From Helianthus annuus (taxonomy: Eukaryota; Streptophyta; Magnoliopsida; Asterales; Asteraceae): a stretch of 64,000 nucleotides of DNA. Location: the NCBI RefSeq assembly GCF_002127325.2, contig NC_035448.2, forward strand, positions 60,751,577 through 60,815,576, in the 5' to 3' direction. This document shows, one piece after another, positions 37,191 to 46,869 of this stretch (position 1 is the stretch's first letter; every line of letters starts with the position of its first letter). A program made the position numbers and the translations under genes. The notes below the pieces were generated by a model. The model saw only the letters and a program-made list of their open reading frames with translations. It did no database searches and was not told where the DNA came from.

Positions 37191-37200
37191 TATAAATAGC
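37191..37200 (+). promoter_or_regulatory. TATA box of LTR D
   Basis: TATAAATAGC followed by a pyrimidine-rich start region (CTCATTCTTTGCTCATTTCC), a typical plant LTR promoter layout. Confidence 0.6.
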
Positions 37201-38453
37201 TTGGCCAACTTCCTCATTCTTTGCTCATTTCCTTCTCTTCACCTCTCTAATCTGATTTGGGAGCTTTCTAATCTGCTTGGAACTTTATTCTTTGTAGAAA
37301 AGATAGCTAGGACCCTTTGTAAGTCTTCTTTCATGCTTGTTCTTTATGTTTAAGCAGAAAGTCAAACAGTTTGGCCAATAGTTTGACTTTCGGTTTTGAC
37401 CATCACTTGGTCAAGTCAAAGTTCAATTGAACTTTGACACGTGATTGTAATCACGATAGTTATAATCCTTCGTGATTATAGCCGCTGATTACCACGCTAA
37501 CTAGGTATAGTGTCGAGTCAAAGTTTCGGTCAAAATGCGTTTTAGCACGCATTTTGCAACGGAACTACTTTAGGGTATCAAAACACTTTGTTTTGATACC
37601 AAATCAGTAGGTTAAACATGTTTTGACATTTTTAACTCGACACTATTAGTTTAGTGCTTGTTTAGGGTCGTAAGGTAAGCGGTCTAAACAACCGCTTAGA
37701 CTTTCGAACCCGACCCGTTTGGTCGATCTTTAGGATCCGACCAAGCTTAGCTAGTGATCATAGTTGCTTAGGGAATAACCACTGAGGTTATACCTTATGA
37801 TCACATAGGATTGGTTAGTCGTATGCTAGTTAGCTTGTATGCCCATAGGAAATGACCAAAATGCCCTTTTGAAGCTAAAATCCGTATTTTGACTATATGA
37901 ACATATTTTTGACATATAATCTGATTTAGTAACATGTTTAGGGATAATTGGGCATGTAAGACTTGACATAGCACATAGTTAACCATCCGAACATAGTTCT
38001 ACGCAAACGACGCATTATAGTGGTTTATACTACCATAATGGGTCGAAACGGGTCAATTGTTTTGGGGTGAAACATATATGCCTTATAAGATCTTCCTATC
38101 TTCATACTTGCAATCTCAAGTGAGTACATAGTCCCCTCTTTTACTGTTTTCAATTGTTTTGGGGTGAAACATATATGCCTATCTGTTATTTTCCTGATTT
38201 TAAACTATATGATTACACTTGCTTATTACATATACTTTTGTGAAATTAAACGATTACCTATGGTTTAAACACTGATTTTCCAAAACTTATAAAACAACTT
38301 GTTGAATTGTACCTATTTTATACATTGACCCAGCCGATTGGTTGTATGGCATAGGGCTATAGGACTAGACACCCCATTCCTCTTGTATGGAATGTCAGAA
38401 ACCAAGTTATAACCAAATAGAAATTGCCTTCGTGGTATTTCTATAGTCTCCAA

Positions 38454-39010
38454 AGTGTAGTTTGATACACTAAGGCCTGATTGAATACCAAATCACACTC
38501 TTTTTTGTATATGTTGATATACTACAAAAGTACAGTTTGATGTACTCTCAAATGTGATCTACCAAAGTATATTTTGATATACTAAGTACAAAATCCAACA
38601 TATGTTTTAACATACTACTTTGTTATTTACCAAAGCATAGTTGATATGCTATTTTTAAACCAAAGTATAGTTTGATATGCTACTGTTACCAAAGTATAGT
38701 TTGATATACTACCAACATTGTTATTTCATAAACCAAAGTATAATTTGATATACTACTAAAGCATAGTTGATATGCTATTTTTAAACCAAAGCATATTTGA
38801 TATGCTATTTTCAAACCGAAGTATAATTTGATATACTACCAATACTTTTATCCTTAAACCAAAGTATATTTGAGAACCAAAACTATTATTTTAATTACTA
38901 AAGTATATTTCGATATACAATCCATTTAACTATTTCAAAACTAAAGTATACTTTGTTATACTATTTATACAAGCTTTTCAAAACCAAAGTGTATTTTTTG
39001 TCTATACTAT
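38454..39010 (+). repeat. Array of about 12-14 micro-hairpins with covarying arms
   Basis: The unit is AGNNNA-(G/T/A)TTTGA-TNNNCT, 17-18 bases. Arms seen are AGTATA/TATACT (38566, 38693, 38737, 38820, 38945), AGCATA/TATGCT (38634, 38760, 38790), AGTGTA/TACACT (38454) and AGTACA/TGTACT (38529). Another copy has GTATAT/ATATAC (38507). Degenerate copies are at 38664, 38862, 38902 and 38986. Spacing is irregular and there is no ORF. Confidence 0.8.
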
Positions 39011-42000
39011 AAACTCTTTTCCAAAACGACACGTTTTCAGAAACAAAAATTTTACATTAGATTCATGGTTATTTTGAAAACATAAAACTTTTGTCACATT
39101 ATCCAAAGCCATGAATCTAATACACAAAATCCTATGTTACTCACAGCCATTTTTATGTTGACGTACCTATTTTCATATATGTTTCAGGTACTGCTGTGTG
39201 ATGATTATTGATACATGCTTCACATAGGAGGGACCTGTGCCTTAGCGACTTTAAAACTAAGAAACAATTTATTTGTATTTATCTGATTTGTTCCAAAACA
39301 TTGAGTTCAATAAATTAATAAAACAAAACTATTTGATCCATGGTTGTGAAACAATGATTCTGTTACAACACTCCCCGACGTTTCCGCCATGATTTGTTGT
39401 TTTACGTGGTCGGGGTGTGACACTACACCCGTCCCATTATCCAATCACTACCCAAAACCAATCGTTTATCCAAATCGTTTATCTCGTTTAAGTCGTCTCA
39501 AATCATTTAACTCGTCCCAAAATCGTATCCGTTTTAATAGTGAAACTAATTTTGGTCATCTCGCTAATAACATTCAAACCTTCGTGACTCGTCTAACTCG
39601 TTTCTCGCATTAACAAACCACCAAAGGGTAAGTTAACAATCACAGATTCGGTCGTTACCTACATAACCCCCACACATAACCATGGGTGTAGTCTTATAAC
39701 GGGATTTGTCAGATCCTATGGTACCATAACCTAATACTGGTCGGCTCGGCCAAAGCTAATGAATGTCATTCGTTATGTAATTACAACCAACAAGTCTTGT
39801 TCACCTTATCGAAATCGTTATTAGTTTAGTATAAACCATCTTAATCGTTTTTGAAATCATCGTTTAAACCTTGAAATCGTTTTGTACATTTGAATCACCC
39901 CAAAACAATTGAAAACAGTAAAATAGGGGAACTATGTACTCACATTGAAGTGCAAAGTATCCTCAATCTAGAGAACTCAATAAGCTCAATCAAACCAAGG
40001 AAACTCAAGCAGCACCTAGTAATCGAATCGCTAGTTAAACAATAGACGCCTAAATCGGAAGATCGGAAAGAATGAGGTCTGGTAAACAAAATGAGTGTAG
40101 GAACTCATGTGATATGGTTTAACAAAGCCTACATTCTAAATCGGAACCTAACCTAAGTGCTTTTGACCCATTGCGACCCATCAAGGTAGCTTACGCTACT
40201 TTAAAGTGTCGTGCGCGTAAACGCGCGTTCAGGACGTCTAACTAGTCCTATGACAAGTATTATATGCCTAAATATGTTTAAATTGGTTGCATAATCAGTT
40301 TAGGTGACAAAAGTTAGGTTACATATGCTTAAAGTCCAATTATGCATGAAAAAGGGCATTTTGGTAATTTACCTAAGGCATATAATCTACCTATCATATA
40401 ACTACTTAAACTCGGTGACCATAAGGTATAACCTCGGAAGGTTATTCCCTATGCAATTATGGTCACTAACCATGCTTGGTCGGATCTTAAAGATCAACCA
40501 AACGAGTCGAGTTCGAAAGTCTAAGCGGTGGTTTAGATCGCTCGACTTACGACTCTAAACAAGCACTAACTAAAAGTGACGAGCTAAACATGTCAAAACA
40601 TGTTTAACCTACTGATTTGGTATCAAAACAAAGTGTTTTGATACCTATTAGTAGTTCCGTTGCAAAATGCGTGCTAAAACGCATTTTGACCGAAACTTTG
40701 ACTCATCACTACACCTAGTCAACGTGGTAATCAGTAGGTATAGTCACTAAGGACTATAACCAACGTGATTATGCTCATGTTGCGAAGTTCAAACGAACTT
40801 CTCGTTGACCAACTCGTGGTCAAAGCTGAAAGTCAAACTATATTTGACTTTCAAACTGAGAAAGCAATAAAAAGAATGAAAGAATGCTCACTATGGGTCC
40901 TTGCTATCTTTTCTACAAGAAAACCAAGTTCCAATCAGTTGAGAGAGCTCCCAAACCAGATTGTAGAGAAGAGAAGAATGAATGAGCAAAGAAAATGGAA
41001 GAGAGCATGGCTATATATACTTGTTGCAACTCCACAAGATTATTACACATGTTTGTGTAGCCTCCAAGCATTAGATTATAGCCATACAATTGTTAGGAGC
41101 TGATTAGTAACCTTGGTGATCACTTAAACTTGCCCATCACACAAAAGAATTACCATAACAGCCCCTAAACTATCAAACAATTGCTAAAATAAGTTTTCTG
41201 GTCGCTGGTGTCTTCACACGGCCCGCGTAAGGGACAGGGGCAGGCTTACGCGCCCCGCCTGGCCCTCCCAGATCAGCCAAAGTTTGAAATTTGGCAGTTT
41301 AGGTTCCTGCATGTGTTTGAGCTCATTTCAGGCCTTTTTAACCCCTGTTAAGCCATTTTCAAGGCTCTACAAGGTCAATAAAGTTTAGAGGACTCAAAAT
41401 ATGCTTGGAACACTCTCGAATGTCGGCTCGTTTGGTCGTACGGTCGCGTTGTTCATTAAATTATGACGAAACTCAAACGGACGCGAAAACGATCCAAATT
41501 AAGCGACGAATGGAATTTTTGCATGCCGATCACTAAAATAAAAATATTTTAGTGTGTACAAAAATTTTGGGTGTCTAGATGTGGTCAGAATGTAAGATAT
41601 GCGCGAAAATGCAAACTTACGTCGTTTTTGACACTTTTAGTCCCTGTAAGATCAAATAAGCATATTTTTGCACACTGAACCACTCAAAGCTTATTTCTAA
41701 GCTATGCTTAGGTTATTTATGCTATGTTTAGCTTATGATCAAGTTCCAGACTGTTCGACACCATACGAGTCGGCATAGCTTCGCAGTTTGACATAAATAG
41801 TCCCTGCGATCGAATAGATTTGCTTTCAACACACCGAACCATCCAAAACTTATTTCTAAGTTATGTGAAGGTTATTTAAGGTATGTTAAGCCTATTTCAC
41901 TATCCCGGAGTGTTTGTCGCATTAAACTAACTGCATTTACGCACCAGTTTGCGTATAACTTTCCAAAATGCGATTTAAAGCTTGAAATCGGAATCGAATC

Positions 42001-42119
42001 GAATTGTAAAATAACCAAACACAAATACACACATAATAACACCAGAACACATTGTATTATTGATAATTAACATTGTTTTGCATTGTTCATCGATTAAAGA
42101 GCACAGTTGTCACAACATT

Positions 42120-42363
42120 TCAGATTACTTCTCGGATTGACACTGTTTCGAATCGCTGCTGGGGTTTTCGAATTGGAACACTGTTTCGAATTACTGCTGG
42201 GATTTTTGAATTTGACCACTGTTTCGAGAAGGACTGTTCTGAATTGAGATTTTGAATCAACTTGATTTCGAATTGGAACATTGTTTTAAGAAGGACTGTT
42301 TCGAGAAGGACTGTTCACATTATTTTAAAATACATCTAAATTAGTATTTAGTAAATTTTAAAA
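42120..42363 (+). repeat. Copia H leader, second half
   Basis: Continuation of the TTTCGAAT array from 5537 across the gypsy A insertion. It is followed by AT-rich sequence up to the gag ATG at 42364. Confidence 0.6.
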
Positions 42364-43129
42364 ATGATGAACACAAATGGACTGATGATTACTACGGACC
42401 TCACCAATGCTACCCTGGCTGCCATTCATTCTCAAACATTGGCTCTTCATCAGGAACTTGACCAGATTATTGGTACTTCTACCAAAGTTCCAAGGCTGCT
42501 ATGGGGATGATTACTATGAGTGGAAGTTTCAGTTCGAACAGTACAAAAAAGCAAAGGAATTGAGTGTTTGGAGGTGTGTTAGAGATGGACCTCGAACCAT
42601 AATGTATGCTGCTGAAGCTGATTCGTTAACTCCAGTCCTAAAACCTAAGAATTTGTTTACGGAAGAGGACAAGAAGATTCAAGAAGATGATGATAAGGCC
42701 ATGGCAATTCTTACTATGGCACTCGGTCCAGACATCTCCATTACTGTTAGGAACTGTAAGAATGCTCAGGAGGTGTAGAATGAGCTTCAAAAATTATATT
42801 ATGGAAATGCTGATATGAAGGCCAGTCGAGTGAACATGTTGAACCAGCAGTTTAGTTCTTTTAACCACATTTATGGTGAAACCATCGAAAATCAGATCAG
42901 AAGGTTCCTTAAACTGGTCTCACAGATGATAAGTGCCGGTATCACCATTACAATTAGTGGAATGAATTGTCAACTTCTGAACCCCTTCCCAAAGAATTGG
43001 GATGCTGATGTTGCTATGATCAAGTGTACGAAGAACTTGAATGATGTTACACTTACTGAGCTAATCGCTATAATCAAGTCATGTGAAATTGATGTGTGTA
43101 AAATGCAACATATAAATTACATCAATTAA
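42364..43129 (+). pseudogene. Copia H gag fragment (UBN2-type)
   Basis: It starts at ATG 42364 (MMNTNGLMITTDLTNATLA). A one-base frameshift near 42497 joins it to the conserved gag core with DDYYEWKFQFEQY (about 42505). The core continues through AMAILTMALGPDISITVRNC and QLLNPFPKNWDADVAMIK to IIKSCEIDV, ending at TAA 43127-43129. TAG at 42776 is a second break, where relatives have Trp. The zinc knuckle, protease and pol that should follow are absent; the sequence changes to LTR G soon after. It belongs to a different, older copia element than C and E. Confidence 0.8.
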
Positions 43130-43158
43130 GGCATAAAACTAACCCTTTTTAGTACTAA

Positions 43159-43724
43159 TGTTGGAAAAAGTGTGCTTTTGTCTTCCTTTTGTATTTTCAG
43201 GGTTAAAAGAGCTTAAATGAACAAAGAAGCAAAGACCCAACCAAATCTAACAATAGTACAAGAAAAAGCAATAAATGTGGCATGCCCGACCCCTCGACAG
43301 CATCTTCCCAAGCAAAAACAAGAGATCAGAAGGCTGAACACGCCCCGTGCTCAATAAACACAGGGGTGTGCCCAAGTGTCTGAAGAAAAGACAAAGTTGT
43401 AGAAGCTTCTATTTCCCAACACGGGGGCGTGCCCACCGGACAGGGGGCCGTGGTCAACGCTAAGATTCGCAGAATCCAAGCAAATCTTGATAGTACAGAT
43501 ATGCTTATGCACACGGGGCCGTGCCCAGCGGACACGGGGGCGTGGTCAACTAATGCAGACAAACTGCATTTAATAAAGAAAGAGAAGATGGGTGGACATG
43601 GGGCTGTGCCCAATGGAAACGAGGCCGTGTCCGGGCTTCTGTGCAGGCTATAAATAGAGGTGCTTGGTTCACTTTAAAGGCGTCCCTTGACAAACCACCT
43701 CTCTCACACTTCACCCACCCACCA
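43159..43724 (+). repeat. LTR fragment G with GC palindromes and TATA box
   Basis: It begins TGTTGGAAAAAGTG near 43159 and is cut by the start of copia E at 43725. CACGGGGCCGTG-like palindromes recur near 43336, 43360, 43419-43457, 43511-43550 and 43598-43635. The TATA box CTATAAATAG (43648-43657) and a pyrimidine-rich start region follow. I recall this kind of CACGGGG...CGTG LTR from Asteraceae gypsy elements of the Athila/Tat type, but cannot verify that here. The small Cys-poor ORFs across it are shadows of the repeats. Confidence 0.5.
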
Positions 43725-44177
43725 TGTTGATGCACGAATGTCTAAAGCCTACGTCTTAGTCTTAGTCAAGCTTGTTTAGGGTCTAGGGATCATATGTGTT
43801 AATTATGTATAGTATAGGGGGCTGATTGTAATTTTTGTATTGTAATGTTCTGATTCCGCTCCTAATGACATGTTGTCATTTGGAGTGAAATCACAACTTA
43901 GTGATTCCGCCCGAAATGACAAAGTGTCATTAGGAGCGGAATCAGCCCCACTATATATAGTCCAGTTTATTTTCTCATTTGTATCTGAATGTCGACCGTG
44001 TAGCCGAACTGCTGCCGAATTTTTCTGAGAAGTATTAATGAGAAAACGTGTTTAAAGTAATCTACATTCTGTTTCTACTCCATTCTACTTTGATTCAAGC
44101 TGTTTGTGTATTTCTGCTGCATAAACAGTGGTGTTTAGCTCTGATTGACTCAATTGATCGTCAATAACGATCCTACA
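43725..44177 (+). repeat. Copia E 5' LTR
   Basis: TGTTGATGCACG to GATCCTACA, 453 bp. Two adjacent hairpins (43852-43892 and 43903-43943) have arms of about 19 bases. They end eight bases before CTATATATAG (43951-43960). Their arms contain GATTCCGCTC, the motif of the leader array. Confidence 0.9.
43852..43960 (+). promoter_or_regulatory. Paired hairpins and TATA box in copia E LTR
   Basis: The first hairpin has arm GATTCCGCTCCTAATGACA and a three-base loop. The second has arms GATTCCGCCCGAAATGACA and its partner TGTCATTAGGAGCGGAATC. The TATA box follows directly. The likely transcription start is about 30 bases on. The role of the hairpins is unknown; they could be transcription-factor sites or small-RNA precursors. 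Confidence 0.65.
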
Positions 44178-44179
44178 AT

Positions 44180-44192
44180 TGGTATCAGAGCC
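44180..44192 (+). other. Primer-binding site of copia E
   Basis: TGGTATCAGAGCC, two bases after the LTR end. Confidence 0.88.
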
Positions 44193-44370
44193 AGTTATGA
44201 GCTAGAATACCAGAATCAAAGTTTTTTCACTACATTTTTTGAGTTTCTGGACATTGCCACAGACAAAATGGACTGAACTTGGGACATATTGTTTAAAATT
44301 GACAATTAACAAACCCTTGAGAGTTTCAGATCAAAATACAGCTTAAAAGTGGTTAAAAATGGTTCGAAAC

Positions 44371-44660
44371 CTGATTCCGCTCGAAACAGCATTCGTTTGA
44401 TTCCGCTCGTAATTCTGAGCGAAATCAGGTTCTTCATTTGAAAAGTTTAATTCCGCCCCAAACGGTAGAAGCGGAATCAGTGATTCCGCTCGAATTTTCT
44501 GATTTCGCTCGAGATTCATTTGTGATTCCGCTCGGAATTACTTGTTGATTTCGCTCCAAATAATTTTTTTCTGATTTCACTCGAGGGTTAATATCTGATT
44601 TCGCTCCAAATTAAAACTGTGATTTCGCCTGAAATTTTAAAAGTTTGATTTCGCCTGAAA
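44371..44660 (+). repeat. Copia E leader array of GATT(T/C)CGCTC
   Basis: About 13 copies or one-base variants in 290 bases, near 44373, 44399, 44449, 44482, 44501, 44524, 44547, 44573, 44597, 44621 and 44647. Inverted copies stand near 44417 and 44468. Spacing is irregular. No ORF. The stretch 44661-44810 before the gag ATG has nothing further recognisable. Confidence 0.82.
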
Positions 44661-44810
44661 AGTCATTTTAAGTGTAAAATCACGGTTTGAAGGTTTAAGT
44701 CCGTGTCGTTCGTGATATCGGGTTGGGAATTCAATCTGTGTAAAAAGTTGTTCAGTAAAAGTAACCTGTTTGTCAAAAAGTTAAAAATTTTTCAGAATTT
44801 GTCACCTAAA

Positions 44811-46869
44811 ATGGAAAATCAAGATTTTTACAATCTTTTTGCGGGTAGCGGCATGACGGCAACACAAAATCCGGCAAGCATAGTTCAAAATGTCAACATG
44901 GAGAATGAACTAGGAACAATGCAGAAACCGCCAAAGCTTATGAACTTGGACGAGTATGCCGGATGGTCGGGTCGATTCAAGAATTGGGTACAAGCCAACC
45001 ATTTTGAGTGTTGGATGAAAATAGAGAAAAAATATGTTCCACCTGTTGATGGATTGGGATTACAGAAAGGCATTGGAAGTTTGACTGAGACTGAACAGAA
45101 TGATTTTAAGGCGGAGAAGAAGATGGTCAGTATTCTCCAACAGTCCATAAAAGAAGATACTCTTGTGCTGTTACAACATGATGACGACTCACAATCGATG
45201 TTGCAAGCATTAAAGTTGAAGTTCCAAGGCAGCGTTTCTATGATCAAAAGCAAGAAAGCCCTAATCAAGAAAGAGTTCGACATCTTTACTGGGATGAAGG
45301 GTGAAAGGACGAAGCAGTTGATTGAACGTTATTGCCATCTTGTGGTAGAGATGAAAAGATTGGAGATTACAAAGACAGACGAGGAATGGATCGACAAGTT
45401 GTCCGATGCATTACCTTATGATGAATGGGGCACGTACTTAATGATGTTGAAAAACAACTCGGATTTCGAGAATTTGAATCTCAGCGCATTCATTGAAAAG
45501 ATAGAAGCTCATGAATTGGAATTGTTGATAAGGAAGTTGAATTCAGCAAGTGTACAACAAGATGTATCTTTGTACTATAAAGGTAGCACACATGTTACAA
45601 CAAATCAGAGTCCAAAGATACAAACGGGTTTCAGTGCTGATACAAATTCAAGTGTTTCTACAAATACTCCACAATCAAAGAAGTCTTCACCGTTTGCGAA
45701 CTATGAGCCAAACTTCAAAGCTCTAGAGCAGCAATCACCGCAAAGCTCTACAAGTTCCAACAATCAGGCTTACGTTTCTGGGGTGCAATGCAACATCGCG
45801 GTGAATATTAAGAACATAAATGAAATTACTAAAACAGCCGCGAAACAACACATTGCTTTACTGGCTTCCGTTTTAGAGGCGTATGAAGGTTTAGTGGCGG
45901 GCAGGATCGGTAATCCGGATATGACAAAAGAGGATTACGACCAGATCGACCCCAAGGAGCTTGAATTGATTGATATAAAATGGTGCATGGCAAGTTTGGT
46001 TAGAAGGGCACAACGATTTATGGAGATCACAGGCAGAAACAGTCTCTCAGGTCCTGATCAAAAGCTAGGGTTTGACAAATCAAAGGTTACCAGTTTCAAG
46101 TGTAAGGAACGTTGTCATTTCAAGAGAGAATGCCCGAACCGTGAAGTAAACAACCATCAGAACCCGTTTACAAACGATTATTACAGGCAGGCGATCTATC
46201 ATCGGCATAACCAACAACCTGCTGTTCAGAGGCCGCAAATCGAAAACAAACCGGAGAAGGCTCTCATAGTGAATCAGAACGATGAAAAAGTAGCCGAAGG
46301 TTTTACCTGGGATAAATACATTCCGGGAAGTGATGGGTAGGCCATGATGGCAGAAATAGTTGAAGTACCGGAGATGGTGACGGAGCTAGAAATGATTGTT
46401 GAAGATGTTCCGGTTGAGAACGTGGTTGACATTGAAGAAATCGCTACAGAAGTTTACTATTACCAGTCAGAAAAGGAGGTATTGGCAAGTTCTATGAAAT
46501 CGATAATGCCTCCTAAAGTGTTTGAATCTTTTGCAGGTTATTTCGAAGAACCGACGACTGGATCGTGTCCAAGATACGAAGAAAAGAAAGAAGTTGTCGA
46601 GGAAATGATAGACGTGACAAAAGAGTTGACTGGAGGGACATTGAAAGATATCGCTGACAAAGCTCTCATGGGAAAGCTAAAAGAGGTAGACACAGAACTC
46701 GAGAAGTCAGAGTCTGTCAGTACCGTGTCAGTCAAACAGGAATCTGATTAGAAATCTGGAGTTCGGGAGGTTAAAGTGTCTGAGTCTGAGTTGAAAAATG
46801 TCGGTAAACAAGATGTGAAAATTGTTTGTGATGAACAGGTTGTTGAGAAAGTCGTTTCAATCCCTGAAA
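44811..46869 (+). pseudogene. Copia E gag1
   Basis: ATG at 44811 (MENQDFYNLFAGSG) is chosen because homology to C begins there and the upstream codons have no match. The UBN2-type gag core follows (LMNLDEYAGWSGRFKNWV; KKALIKKEFDIFTGMKGE). After a Ser/Gln linker comes a zinc knuckle that has Ser in place of its first Cys (SFKCKERCHFKREC, about 46091-46132). Next comes GFTWDKYIPG and an acidic Glu-rich region. In-frame TAG stops occur at 46338 and 46749. The frame is then cut at 46869 by the F LTR and resumes at 57662 once one TGAAA is discounted. Confidence 0.83.
46865..46869. repeat. Left target-site duplication of locus F (TGAAA)
   Basis: TGAAA is repeated at 57661-57665 (right end). It also occurs at 54115-54119, inside the duplicated gag segment. 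Confidence 0.88.

Larger units (their letters stand above)
36104..39422 (+). mobile_element. Gypsy solo LTR D
   Basis: 3319 bp from TGTGACACCTG to CGGGGTGTGACA, flanked by exact CTACA duplications and with no internal region. It is therefore a solo LTR left by recombination between two LTRs. It is related to the A LTR but in opposite orientation. It has a twin GC motif (36949-37001), a TATA box TATAAATAGC (37191-37200), a 30-base direct repeat (38054-38083 and 38151-38180), a micro-hairpin array (38454-39010) and a terminal hairpin (CCCCGAC 39373-39379 with GTCGGGG 39409-39415). No coding region. Confidence 0.92.
5543..42114 (-). mobile_element. Gypsy A: Ty3/gypsy chromovirus-like element, minus strand, split by nested insertions
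   Basis: This element reads right to left. The 5' LTR is 35418-42114, PBS 35398-35410, gag/protease 32965-34806, RT-RNase H-integrase 20584-22583, integrase C-terminus and chromodomain 7926-8608, PPT 7891-7904, and 3' LTR 5543-7890. With B, C and their duplicated sites removed, the internal region is about 5.2 kb, normal for the group. The element has stops and frameshifts in gag, RT/RNase H and integrase, so it is defective. It sits in the leader of copia H (TSD ACATT). Confidence 0.9.
35418..42114 (-). repeat. Gypsy A 5' LTR (right), split by solo LTR D
   Basis: It starts TGTCACACCCCGACC and ends TTGTCACA. Without D and one CTACA it is about 3.37 kb. A minus-strand TATA box (TATATATA, 41012-41019) lies about 200 bases downstream, in the element's direction, of a GC-rich twin motif (41216-41264). 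The terminal hairpin has CCCCGAC at 35425-35431 against a now mutated partner near 35462. Confidence 0.9.

Noticed and set aside
38454..39010. CRISPR-like array
   Set aside because: Spacing and units are irregular, units are self-complementary, and the setting is a plant LTR.
43326..43735. Small ORFs in fragment G
   Set aside because: They are produced by GC-rich palindromic repeats that lack stops; no homology recognised.
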